Source: Robertmurraya kyonggiensis (GTDB lineage Bacteria > Bacillota > Bacilli > Bacillales > Cytobacillaceae). Taken from it: a DNA stretch of 64,000 nucleotides. The stretch spans positions 124,001-188,000 of the forward strand of contig NZ_SWBM01000002.1 of the NCBI RefSeq assembly GCF_005116465.1, written 5' to 3'. Below are positions 34,703 through 42,908 of this stretch, in pieces. The notes under the pieces are model-generated. The model had not been told where the DNA came from. It saw only the letters and a list, made by a program, of their open reading frames with translations, and made no database searches. Positions within the stretch are counted from its first letter, which is position 1, and every line of letters starts with the position of its first letter. Position numbers and translations under genes: made by a program.

Positions 34703-36853
34703 ATGAAAAATAAATCGAAATATACAAAATGGGCAGTTCCGGTTTTATGCACGGCGTTATTATTTGGGTGTAGCAATAATGGCAGTGACGCGAATAGTTC
34801 TAACAATAGTAGCATAGCGCAGATAGACGCAGAAAGCTTAAGTACAATTGGTGATAAAAAAATTTCAGACGTAATAAGCGAGGCTGTGACCTATGAAAAG
34901 GATGATCTATACAGCGACTGGAAAAATGAAGATTATACTTCCATTCAATTAAATGGTACAGGAGCTTCCGTTGAAGGTACTGGTGGAGCAATAGTAGACG
35001 GAAATATGATCACGATCAAAACTTCCGGAATATACGTTATCAGTGGAACGCTGAATGATGGACAGATTATCGTAGATGCCGAGGATAAAGCGACTGTTAG
35101 AATCGTACTAAATGGAGTGGAAATCAATTCTTCTACCAATTCACCTATCTATATAAAGAAGGCAGAAAAAACGGTCATTTCCTTAGAGGAAGGGACGGAA
35201 AATTATATCTCAGATGGAAATGCATACAATCTGGAGGATTCCGAAGATGAACCCAATGCAGCTATTTTTAGCAAAGATAACTTAACTATTAATGGAACAG
35301 GGAAATTGGTTGTGAAAGGCAATTACAATAATGGAATTACTAGTAAAGATGAATTAAAGATAACAAGTGGGAAAATTGAAATTGACTCTGTTGATGATGG
35401 CTTAATGGGTCGTGATTTATTGGCTGTGAAAGATGGGGAGATTTCCATTAAAGCGGGTGGAGACGCGGTTAAATCAACAAATGATAAAGATGCATCAAAA
35501 GGTATTATTGCCATTGAGGGTGGAACATTTAATCTAACTGCTGAAAATGATGGGATCCAAGCAGTAACCTCTCTATTGATTGCAGATGGTGATTTTTCTA
35601 TCACTACTGGTGGCGGAAGCCCTGAGACAGTTGCTGTCAAGGAAGGGATGGAACGGATTCCAGGACAAACGAACAACACAACAACGACTGAAACAGAGTC
35701 TGACAGTGCCAAAGGCTTGAAAGCTGGCACCGAGGTGGCAATTGGTGGAGGAACGTTTGAAATCGATACTTTAGACGATGCAGTCCATAGCAATAACAGC
35801 GTAACAATTACTGGTGGTGAGTTAGCGATTGCTACAGGTGATGACGGGATTCATGGGGATTCTGCAGTTCTAACGAAAGGAGGAAATATCACGATTAGCA
35901 AAAGTTATGAAGGAATTGAAAGTATGGTCATTACCATTGCAGATGGTGACATTAAAGTGAACGCAAGTGATGATGGCATTAATATTGGTGGGGGCAATGA
36001 TGGCTCGAATCCAGACATGCAATCATCCTCATCTGAAAACAATCTCCTTTCTATTAAAGGTGGTAACGTCTATGTGAATGCACAGGGGGATGGCTTGGAT
36101 TCAAATGGTTCCATTTCCATGACAGGAGGCACAGTGATCGTCGATGGTCCATCTAATGCTGGGAACGGGGCACTTGATTATGACCAAATTTTTGATATGA
36201 GTGGAGGATACCTTATTGCAACAGGAAGCTCTGGAATGGCACAGGCGGTGTCAGATAGCTCACAACAGAATTCTATTTTGATGACATACCCAGAAATGCA
36301 GGAAGCAGGAACGATTCTTCATTTGGAGGACAGCAAAGGAAATACTGTTGCAACGTTTGCTCCAGAAAAAGATTACCAAATGGTAGTAATTAGTTCTCCA
36401 AAACTAGAAAAGGGTAGCACCTATACACTTTATTCTGGAGGCTCTGCCACTGGAAATGAAGAAAACGGGTATTATACGGATGGAGAATATTCAGGTGGAA
36501 CGCAAGTAGTTGAATTTACAATTGAAGATTCTGTCACATGGCTGAATGAATCTGGGATTACAACAGCTGTCAGCAACGGTCCAGGAGCAGGCGGTCAAAG
36601 AGGAGGTTTTGGTGAGCTAGGTGGGAGCCAGGGTAGTCCAACTGGTGATGGCCAAGCCCAAACTAATGGTGGTCAAACTCCACCGGATGGAGGAAATCGC
36701 GGTGAAATGTTCTCGGATCTTGATGATGAAACGAGAGCAAAGGTCCAGGAGATTATGGAACAAGAACGAGCTGGAACACTAACTCGTGAAGAGGCACAAG
36801 CGAAATTGTCCGAACTAGGTGTTGAATTTTCTGGTTCTGGGGAAATGAATTAA
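34703..36853 (+). CDS. DUF4353 beta-helix carbohydrate-binding lipoprotein
   Basis: 716 residues. The signal peptide ends LLFGC (Cys23). Residues ~60-540 are a run of repeats of the type ITGGELAIATGDDGIHGDSAVLTKGG, with conserved DDGI/DDGL steps, which fits a right-handed beta-helix like the Cthe_2159 (DUF4353) carbohydrate-binding proteins; the Asp pairs may bind calcium. A Gly-rich linker and a helical tail (SDLDDETRAKVQEIMEQ) follow. It is divergent from, and shares a 21-base promoter repeat with, the VTC/DUF4956 operon. It probably works at the cell surface. Confidence 0.88.
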   Translation: MKNKSKYTKWAVPVLCTALLFGCSNNGSDANSSNNSSIAQIDAESLSTIGDKKISDVISEAVTYEKDDLYSDWKNEDYTSIQLNGTGASVEGTGGAIVDGNMITIKTSGIYVISGTLNDGQIIVDAEDKATVRIVLNGVEINSSTNSPIYIKKAEKTVISLEEGTENYISDGNAYNLEDSEDEPNAAIFSKDNLTINGTGKLVVKGNYNNGITSKDELKITSGKIEIDSVDDGLMGRDLLAVKDGEISIKAGGDAVKSTNDKDASKGIIAIEGGTFNLTAENDGIQAVTSLLIADGDFSITTGGGSPETVAVKEGMERIPGQTNNTTTTETESDSAKGLKAGTEVAIGGGTFEIDTLDDAVHSNNSVTITGGELAIATGDDGIHGDSAVLTKGGNITISKSYEGIESMVITIADGDIKVNASDDGINIGGGNDGSNPDMQSSSSENNLLSIKGGNVYVNAQGDGLDSNGSISMTGGTVIVDGPSNAGNGALDYDQIFDMSGGYLIATGSSGMAQAVSDSSQQNSILMTYPEMQEAGTILHLEDSKGNTVATFAPEKDYQMVVISSPKLEKGSTYTLYSGGSATGNEENGYYTDGEYSGGTQVVEFTIEDSVTWLNESGITTAVSNGPGAGGQRGGFGELGGSQGSPTGDGQAQTNGGQTPPDGGNRGEMFSDLDDETRAKVQEIMEQERAGTLTREEAQAKLSELGVEFSGSGEMN

Positions 36854-37072
36854 AAATAGGCATGAGTCTAAGAAGGGTGAAGTAGAGAAAAGAGTAAAAG
36901 AGGACGTATTCGTACTAGGATACAAAGCAATTCACCAGATGCATTAATCAATATGCTACGGATTAGAATTGTACTAGTTTAGCGACGCCATTCCCCTTGA
37001 AAATCACTTGGGGTTTGTAGTTGTTAAAATAACTAAATGGAAGTAAATTTGAGTTCGAGTCATAACTATTCC

Positions 37073-37112
37073 AAAAAAACTCAGCTAGGGTGAGCCTTAG
37101 TTGAGTTTTTTT
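37073..37112 (+). terminator. Rho-independent terminator
   Basis: AAAAAACTCAGCTAGG and CCTTAGTTGAGTTTTTTT form a mostly paired stem with a GTGAG loop and a T run. It is probably the delayed end of the DUF4353 transcript. Confidence 0.7.
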
Positions 37113-37143
37113 GTGTATGGGTCAAAACATCGTCTTCTTGATA

Positions 37144-37207
37144 GACCTTAAGAGAAAGAATGGAGACGAAAAACATATGGCTTAGTTGTTAAAATGGGTC
37201 CAACAAC
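37144..37207. repeat. 64-bp repeat, copy 2 (upstream of ogt remnant)
   Basis: 51 of 64 bases match 20577-20640 without gaps. Read in one frame, many differences fall so that the peptide stays alike (D-K-KN-DE-H...LLKW-Q), which hints that the repeat was once coding. This copy has an in-frame TAG. Confidence 0.7.
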
Positions 37208-37220
37208 TATTAGGAGACAC

Positions 37221-37280
37221 AAAATTAACGGGCTATGCAGGCGGTTTATGGTGGAAAGAATGGTCTTCTTAAACATGAGA
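37221..37280 (+). pseudogene. Remnant of the ogt 3 prime end
   Basis: Bases 37221-37263 match ogt 22624-22666 with 38 of 43 identities and read KLTGYAGGLWWKEW, the C-terminal motif of Ogt. One extra T then shifts the frame, after which CTTCTTAAACATGAGA again follows the ogt sequence. Everything upstream, including the active-site Cys region, is missing. Confidence 0.8.
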
Positions 37281-37336
37281 ATACATTTCAAGAACAATAG
37301 CCAGGAGAATGCGTCGCCTGGCAGAAAAAGAATGTA

Positions 37337-38476
37337 TTATTTCTTAGCGACAATATTATCAGGCTCATCTTTTTCCGGAAGCGGAAGGAAATCAGACGGT
37401 AAGTTATCTCCTAAATCCAGTGGTTCTTTTGAGAAGCCACGATAGTTAATTTGGTAAAAGCTTGGGTTCGTTTCCCAAACATCTTTCGGTACAGTGAGAA
37501 CAAAGGAACCTTCCCGGTCTGGAACTGTAATCGTATAGTCCTCCGTTGTATTTAGACCAATTAACACTCCTTTGTAAAGAGCTCCTTCTGCATTCGTGGC
37601 TACTAGAGTAGGAGGTTCATCTCGAATGATGGTTCCTTCCTCAGGTAAAACAATATCAAGGGTGATACCGAAATCATCAGGGAATAGAAATCCTTTTCCC
37701 GGTGGTAGCGTATAGGTCACATGCTGACTTGGTACATAGACATTTAGATAATGATTCTCGTCATCTTCCGGGATATAGTACATGGAGTATTCTCCATCTT
37801 CATTCGTAGGGTTTGACATCGTGAATCCTTCAACACCATCACGGCGAAGGTTCACGGTCGCTCCTTGGACTGGCTTTCCATCGACATCTTTCACCGTTCC
37901 AATAATCGGGAATTTCTCTACTCCGAACTTTGGAAACTCTTCTTTTTCATGTAAGGCGGCGTGGGCATAGACTTTCAATTTGCTAGGATCCTCTGCTATT
38001 TCTTCCGTTTTATCTACTTCAATCGGGTAATAGACGACTAATTCTTCCTCTAAAGCAAGTAAATCCTTTTTCAATGCTTCAGGTATAGCTTGACCTTCAA
38101 GCGTTGCATAATCCAGTGAGGAAACATGAATAATATCTTTCTCTATGATGTTTGCATCTACAATTACGGAAAATTCTCCATTTGAATCGGTAGTCGTTTT
38201 TCTTTTATTAGACATTTGAATTTCCGCACCCGCAACTGGTTTATCATTCACTAGTAATTTCCCTTTTACAAGCTTATGATGACTACTATCCATCTTCCAA
38301 TTTTCATAAGAGAAGTGGTTTTGGTCCAATTTGAGTGAAATATTGTAGCTTTGTACCTCTCCTTGTGTTTCGTTTTCCTCTGTCGTTTTCGTAATCTCTT
38401 TTACTTCTTCTTTCTGGCAGGCTACTAGACTTGCAACAAAAGCGATAATTAATAGAAAATAGAATTTCTTTTTCAT
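37337..38476 (-). CDS. Lipoprotein with carboxypeptidase-regulatory-like domains
   Basis: 379 residues. The signal peptide ends SLVAC (Cys20). Two beta-sandwich domains of the carboxypeptidase-regulatory or Ig-like type are visible: KGKLLVNDKPVAGAEIQMSNKRKTTTDSNGEFSV and GTVKDVDGKPVQGATVNLRRDGVEGFTMSNPTNEDGEYSM. A third, less clear, domain makes the C-terminus. It is exposed on the cell surface and probably structural or binding. It is divergent from the quinoprotein-cupredoxin gene and shares a promoter region holding two cre-like boxes. Confidence 0.75.
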   Translation of the reverse strand: MKKKFYFLLIIAFVASLVACQKEEVKEITKTTEENETQGEVQSYNISLKLDQNHFSYENWKMDSSHHKLVKGKLLVNDKPVAGAEIQMSNKRKTTTDSNGEFSVIVDANIIEKDIIHVSSLDYATLEGQAIPEALKKDLLALEEELVVYYPIEVDKTEEIAEDPSKLKVYAHAALHEKEEFPKFGVEKFPIIGTVKDVDGKPVQGATVNLRRDGVEGFTMSNPTNEDGEYSMYYIPEDDENHYLNVYVPSQHVTYTLPPGKGFLFPDDFGITLDIVLPEEGTIIRDEPPTLVATNAEGALYKGVLIGLNTTEDYTITVPDREGSFVLTVPKDVWETNPSFYQINYRGFSKEPLDLGDNLPSDFLPLPEKDEPDNIVAKK

Positions 38477-38489
38477 GACACCCTCCTTT

Positions 38490-38503
38490 TGTAAGCGTTT
38501 TTA
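38490..38503 (-). promoter_or_regulatory. cre-like box 1 in the divergent lipoprotein promoter region
   Basis: TGTAAGCGTTTTTA fits the cre consensus except for the final C. It lies 14 bases upstream of the minus-strand lipoprotein start. Confidence 0.4.
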
Positions 38504-38565
38504 TATTTTTATACAGTCAGTCAAGAAAAAAGTACGGTACCCGAAAAATAATCATGAATAAAAAT

Positions 38566-38579
38566 TGAAAGCGCTTAAT
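38566..38579 (+). promoter_or_regulatory. cre-like box 2 in the divergent lipoprotein promoter region
   Basis: TGAAAGCGCTTAAT has the full AAGCGCTT core and lies 45-58 bases upstream of the quinoprotein start. Confidence 0.5.
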
Positions 38580-38623
38580 ATAAACTTACTAGTAATAAGC
38601 TTTGCATTTTAAGGGGGGTTACA

Positions 38624-40633
38624 ATGAGAACAAAGGTTAAATGGATTTCCGCTGTGTTGGTCGTTTCCACGTTTATGTTGGTTGCCTGTCAAAATGAGCC
38701 TGAAGAAGTAGAGGAGCCAGAGAAAGTAGAAGAACCTGAAAAAGTAGAGGAGCCTGTAGTAGAAGCGGAAAATGGTGACTTCCCGACTTTCGGTTATGAC
38801 CTAGGATTAACTCGTCATGTTCCATATGAAGAAATCACAAAAGAGAATGTAGGGGAAGTAGGGCTCGTGTGGAGCAAAAAGTTTAAAGACATCAATCCAG
38901 ATATTCCTGCTGGAAACCAAAGCTTCCCTGTAGTAGTTGATGGGGTTGCGTATGTGACGACAGCAATGAACTATGTGTATGCTTTTGATGCACTAACTGG
39001 CGATGTAGTTTGGGAATGGATTCCACCAGCAGAAATCAAGGAAAATGCAGAGCGAACAGGATTACCAAGCTCAAATCGTGGCGTGGCTGTTGGTGAAGGA
39101 AAAGTGTTTATGATTACAAACAATGTTGGGGTCGTTTCGATTGATCAAAAAACAGGGGAAACTGTGAATTATGTAAAAATTAGTGAATTCTATCCAGATG
39201 TAACGCCTGAAAATGGTTATTATGAAACAACTGCTCCAACCTATTATGATGGGAAAATTTTCGTAGGGTCATCTGGTGGAGATAACGGGGTACGCGGATT
39301 TGAAATGGCCTTCAATGCTAGCGATTTAACGCCAGCGTGGGATGAACCATTCTGGACAGTGCCACCAAAAGGAGAAGATTGGTTAGCGGAAGGTCTGTTT
39401 GGTGGTGGAGGTGCCGTTTGGATGCCACCAAGTGTCGATGAAGAAACCAATACATTATTCTTCTCAGCAGGAAATCCAGCACCAGATTTTTATGGAGAAA
39501 AACGACCTGGTGCGAATCCACATACGAACTCTGTTATTGCAGTCGATCTAGATACAGGACAATTAAAATGGGCGCAACAACAAGTATCCCATGACCTATG
39601 GGACTATGATACAGCTGATAGTCCAACGGTTTACACAGCAACGATTAATGGCGAAGAGCAACGTGTTGTAGCAGTTGGAACAAAAGGTGGCGAATGGTTT
39701 GTTTATGATGTAGAAACGGGCGAACCTTACTATAAAAACGTACCGTTTGCGAAAATCGATCATCCAGAACCTACGCCAGAAGGAGTACTCGTCTATCCAG
39801 GTATTTTAGGCGGACAGAACTATGCACCGAATACGTATGATCCAAAACTGAATTTCGATCTAATTCCATCTATGGAACAAGGGGGAATTATTAAAACAGC
39901 TAAGAATGAAGAAGAAGGCGGCCAAAATACTGGTGGTGGTAAAGGGGGAGCACAAGCTTTCGGTACATCCTATGCACCTCCAGCAGATGAAGAAGCATAC
40001 GGCACGATTACTGCATTTGATTTAAACACAGGGAAAGAAGCGTGGAAAATTGAAACAAAGGATCCTCAGCGCGCGGGCTTAACAAGTACTGCTACAGGTC
40101 TCACATTTTATGGTGACTATAGTGGGAAGGTTAATGCATTGGATACCGCAACTGGTGAGATTCTTTGGTCTTATCAAACAACGGGTCTAACGATTTCAGC
40201 ATCTCCATCCATTTTCGTTGTGGATGGAAAGCAATATATTATGATTACTTCTGCAGGGAACGACCCGCAAGTATTCGTCTTTGCACTAGGCGGAGAGAAA
40301 TCTCAAGCAGAGGCTGGGGAGGCTGAAGGAACAACCGATCCTCATGCTGGAGCAGAAGCCACTGGTGAGGTTGTCGAAGTCAACCTGACTGCGAAAAACT
40401 TTGAGTTCAGTCCTACAGAAGTGAAAGCAAAGGTAGGAGACACCGTTCGATTTACAATGAAAAATGATTCTGGACTGCATGGTATTGCTCTAGATGAATT
40501 CGGCATGAATATTAAAGAAGGGGAGACATTTGAAGTGGTCGTGACAGAAGAGGGAGAATTCCGATTCTATTGTGCGATTCCTTGTGGTCAAGGACATGAC
40601 ACGATGTCAGGTCTGTTGGTTGTATCGAAGTAA
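38624..40633 (+). CDS. PQQ-type beta-propeller lipoprotein fused to a CuA-like cupredoxin domain
   Basis: 669 residues, GGGGGG upstream of ATG. Lipobox LVAC (Cys22) and an acidic EEPEKVEEP linker lead into a quinoprotein alcohol-dehydrogenase-type propeller (~47-565): SNRGVAVGEGKVF, SHDLWDYDTADSP with the expected catalytic Asp, YPGILGGQNYAPNTYDP, and GDYSGKVNALDTATGEILW. The usual vicinal Cys pair before NRGV is absent (PSS). Residues ~580-669 are a cupredoxin with GLHGIAL and FYCAIPCGQGHDTMSG: the His and the C-x3-C-x3-H-x2-M set of a dinuclear CuA centre. It probably oxidises an alcohol outside the cell and hands electrons to copper. Confidence 0.88.
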   Translation: MRTKVKWISAVLVVSTFMLVACQNEPEEVEEPEKVEEPEKVEEPVVEAENGDFPTFGYDLGLTRHVPYEEITKENVGEVGLVWSKKFKDINPDIPAGNQSFPVVVDGVAYVTTAMNYVYAFDALTGDVVWEWIPPAEIKENAERTGLPSSNRGVAVGEGKVFMITNNVGVVSIDQKTGETVNYVKISEFYPDVTPENGYYETTAPTYYDGKIFVGSSGGDNGVRGFEMAFNASDLTPAWDEPFWTVPPKGEDWLAEGLFGGGGAVWMPPSVDEETNTLFFSAGNPAPDFYGEKRPGANPHTNSVIAVDLDTGQLKWAQQQVSHDLWDYDTADSPTVYTATINGEEQRVVAVGTKGGEWFVYDVETGEPYYKNVPFAKIDHPEPTPEGVLVYPGILGGQNYAPNTYDPKLNFDLIPSMEQGGIIKTAKNEEEGGQNTGGGKGGAQAFGTSYAPPADEEAYGTITAFDLNTGKEAWKIETKDPQRAGLTSTATGLTFYGDYSGKVNALDTATGEILWSYQTTGLTISASPSIFVVDGKQYIMITSAGNDPQVFVFALGGEKSQAEAGEAEGTTDPHAGAEATGEVVEVNLTAKNFEFSPTEVKAKVGDTVRFTMKNDSGLHGIALDEFGMNIKEGETFEVVVTEEGEFRFYCAIPCGQGHDTMSGLLVVSK

Positions 40634-40644
40634 TTATGTGATAG

Positions 40645-40686
40645 AAACCCAATTGTTAGAGAAACCTTCTAGCAATTGGGTTTTCT
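40645..40686. terminator. Bidirectional terminator after the quinoprotein gene
   Basis: AAACCCAATTG and CAATTGGGTTTTCTT pair with a ~17-base loop that itself folds. It serves the two convergent genes. Confidence 0.8.
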
Positions 40687-41105
40687 TATTGATGCTCCCC
40701 GATTGAAAGTGCCCCATACTCCCAGAACAGCTCGCGTACATGAAGAAATTGCTCCTTGCTGCATTGGACGATAACCGTTACTTCATGCAGGAACGGGGAG
40801 GCTTTTTTTCGTATATGTACTAAAAAATGAATACCTGCCCCAACCCAATACCCGATAATTAACCCAATTAATCCCCATATAATCGGTCCCAACGTCATCG
40901 CGAATCCACATGTTGCACCGATTACAGCACCTGCTGTCCCAAAACACATTCCGATCTCAAAAGGGTGAACCCGATGTTCTTGCTCCTTATTTTTCTTATC
41001 CATGAATGTAACAAGGACATGTTCTTTGGGAATCATTTTATTTTCCAATTCAGCAAGTGCTTGCTCTAGTTCGATCGATTGTTTAAATAACCCAATAACT
41101 AACAT
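40686..41105 (-). CDS. Small membrane protein with stress-protein-like layout
   Basis: 139 residues. A soluble ferredoxin-like start (MLVIGLFKQSIELEQALAELENKMIPKEHVLVTFMDK) is followed by two hydrophobic segments rich in Gly and a soluble tail HEVTVIVQCSKEQFLHVRELFWEYGA. This arrangement recalls general-stress proteins of the YflT/17M or DUF1269 type, but I cannot assign it firmly. It is read together with the membrane protein gene just upstream, 18 bases apart. Confidence 0.65.
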   Translation of the reverse strand: MLVIGLFKQSIELEQALAELENKMIPKEHVLVTFMDKKNKEQEHRVHPFEIGMCFGTAGAVIGATCGFAMTLGPIIWGLIGLIIGYWVGAGIHFLVHIRKKASPFLHEVTVIVQCSKEQFLHVRELFWEYGALSIGEHQ

Positions 41106-41123
41106 GAAAAAGCACCTGCCTGC

Positions 41124-41882
41124 TTAAGGGAAAATTTGAAGTTTAGCGTGTTGATATTTTTTAGTCAGATACCGACGTTGTTCTATCCGAAAAAGATGAT
41201 TGTGTTCAACGGACGTTCGGTATGCATGATAGACCGCACCACCCAATACAGATGGCATAAATAAGAGCCAATGAGGATGGAGTAATGTAGTTGATTCGTG
41301 AAGATGTCCGTGAACAAGGACCAAAAAAGCGTGATGGACTTTAGACAAGGACATGTAAACCCACCACCAAAACATGCCATAGAAGGCAAGCCCAAATCGA
41401 TGATTATATAATTGCCCTAATCCCGGAAAGAAAAAAGAATAAAGTGCACCAACAATGGGACTTTTTCTCTCAATATATTGAATTTCACTTGGGAAAATTT
41501 CCATTCTAGGAGTCTTTTTATGCTCGAGAATAGCTAGATGATACAGTTTATTTTGGTATATGGCCGAACGGAAACTATCTGCAATTGCTACAAGGTAAAT
41601 CGTTAAGTAACCTAATGCCCATCTTGGTTCTAACACAAGTGTCGCGCGGTCAAAGTGTCCGCAAAAAGAATAGATCATAGCTTCATTGATATGGGCCAAT
41701 GTGTTGAGGAATACTTCCCCTAATGTTAAGAAGGTCGCCCGAGTGTATTGGTTGAGCAAATAATGCCCAAACCCAGGGAAAACAGCTGACCACCAAGCCA
41801 CCATATAGGGGTTTTGTTGCTTTAATTGAGTGATTCCGAATGTACTTATCTTAACCAAAGGATGCCGAACTTGAATGTCCAT
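41124..41882 (-). CDS. Multi-pass membrane protein with internal repeat
   Basis: 252 residues from the ATG encoding MDIQVRHPLV, which has GGAAGG upstream; a longer TTG-started frame has no good site. Two halves look alike: NPYMVAWWSAVFPGFGHYLLNQYTRATFL and SPIVGALYSFFFPGLGQLYNHRFGLAFY, both with the FPGxG motif typical of TM2/DUF-type small membrane domains. About six helices in total. The function is unknown. It is probably in one transcript with the next small membrane protein. Confidence 0.7.
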   Translation of the reverse strand: MDIQVRHPLVKISTFGITQLKQQNPYMVAWWSAVFPGFGHYLLNQYTRATFLTLGEVFLNTLAHINEAMIYSFCGHFDRATLVLEPRWALGYLTIYLVAIADSFRSAIYQNKLYHLAILEHKKTPRMEIFPSEIQYIERKSPIVGALYSFFFPGLGQLYNHRFGLAFYGMFWWWVYMSLSKVHHAFLVLVHGHLHESTTLLHPHWLLFMPSVLGGAVYHAYRTSVEHNHLFRIEQRRYLTKKYQHAKLQIFP

Positions 41883-41979
41883 ATATTCATTACCTTCCAC
41901 ATCAGTTTTCAACCTTAGTATGAGGTAAAAATGTATTTTCCATTCATAACCAATTACTTAATAAACCTTGAAATAAAAA

Positions 41980-42008
41980 GAAGCAGGAAAATTCCTGCTT
42001 CTCTTAAA
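41980..42008 (-). terminator. Terminator of the SDR gene
   Basis: GAAGCAGGAA and TTCCTGCTTC form a 10-bp stem with a TTTTTATTT run on the minus strand. Confidence 0.85.
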
Positions 42009-42020
42009 TATCATTTAAAA

Positions 42021-42737
42021 TTAAGGATTCGTTGACCACAATCCAGCTGTCTTTAACACAACTCTTGGGTGAAGCTTCAGACCAGCAACAAGAAGATCTG
42101 CAAGATCCTCTGGGTGCATCACATTTTCTGGATTTCCAGAAATGAGGTTTGTTTCAATTGCTAAATCAGTAACGACAGTGCTCGGTGTTAATGCTGTCAC
42201 ACGAATATTATGCTTTCTTACCTCTAACATAAGCGATTCGGTTAAACCTAGTACAGCGAACTTTGAAGCGCTGTATGCACTAGTTACAGGTGCGCCTTTT
42301 TGGCCGGCAGTGGAAGAAATGTTTACGATATCTCCTGCTTTTCTTTCAATCATCTCTGGTAAAACAGCTCTAGTTACGTTGTAAACACCCATCACGTTAA
42401 CGCGAATAATGTTTTCCCACTCTTCAGGAGTTAATTCAAGAAAACCTCCGAATTTACCAGTTCCTGCGTTGTTTACAAGAATATCGATTGGTCCTAAATC
42501 TAACTTGATATGTTCCACTGCGTGCTGTACTGCTTCAAGATCTGATACATCTGCTGTTGCAGCAGAAATATTAATATCATATTGCTCTAGTTCAGTAGTT
42601 ACTTTTTCTAGATTGGACATCGTTAACCCAATTAATCCTAGATTTACGCCTTCTTTCGCTAAGGCGATCGCTACTGCCCGTCCGATTCCTCTACCTGCCC
42701 CGGTAATTAACGCCGTCTTTCCTTTTAATGAAATCAT
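42021..42737 (-). CDS. Short-chain dehydrogenase (FabG-like 3-oxoacyl reductase family)
   Basis: 238 residues. The NAD(P)-binding [12 protein letters not shown], the NNAGTG motif, the catalytic Ser (NISSTAG) and the YSASK pair are all present, so it should be an active SDR. It is close to Bacillus FabG paralogues annotated as 3-ketoacyl-ACP reductase. The lack of any fatty-acid gene beside it means the substrate is open; it may reduce a small ketone or a 3-oxoacyl chain. Transcribed alone with its own terminator. Confidence 0.9.
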   Translation of the reverse strand: MISLKGKTALITGAGRGIGRAVAIALAKEGVNLGLIGLTMSNLEKVTTELEQYDINISAATADVSDLEAVQHAVEHIKLDLGPIDILVNNAGTGKFGGFLELTPEEWENIIRVNVMGVYNVTRAVLPEMIERKAGDIVNISSTAGQKGAPVTSAYSASKFAVLGLTESLMLEVRKHNIRVTALTPSTVVTDLAIETNLISGNPENVMHPEDLADLLVAGLKLHPRVVLKTAGLWSTNP

Positions 42738-42838
42738 GGTGTCATTCCTTTCAAAAAATGATTTGAAACTCTATATGTAATTTAAAACGAAGCCAACTGA
42801 AAATGCAAAATATTGACTCGGCCTGCAGAAATTTTTGT

Positions 42839-42871
42839 AGTTCATATTCAGTTCATAAAAGTGATTTATAC
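42839..42871 (+). promoter_or_regulatory. Direct repeat and -10 element of the DrrAB-like operon
   Basis: AGTTCATA occurs at 42839-42846 and 42850-42857, an 11-base period. TTATAC (42866-42871) follows after 8 bases. This layout is typical of OmpR-type regulators that activate from the -35 position; the response regulator encoded downstream is the obvious candidate. Confidence 0.55.
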
Positions 42872-42908
42872 TTCCTAAGAAATTACGGGAAGAACAAGGA
42901 GGATCACA

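Larger units (their letters stand above)
36854..37336. other. Intergenic region with terminator, repeat and ogt remnant
   Basis: No intact gene. In order it holds about 200 bases with no clear signal, a terminator (37073-37112), the second copy of a 64-base repeat (37144-37207), and a broken ogt tail (37221-37280). Confidence 0.6.

Noticed and set aside
35323-35793. 156-codon frame antisense to the DUF4353 gene
   Set aside because: Repetitive coding sequence on the other strand produces long open antisense frames; the peptide has no motif.
37194-37445. 83-codon frame across the ogt remnant
   Set aside because: It is not in the ogt reading frame and runs into the convergent lipoprotein gene; it is an accident of the decayed sequence.
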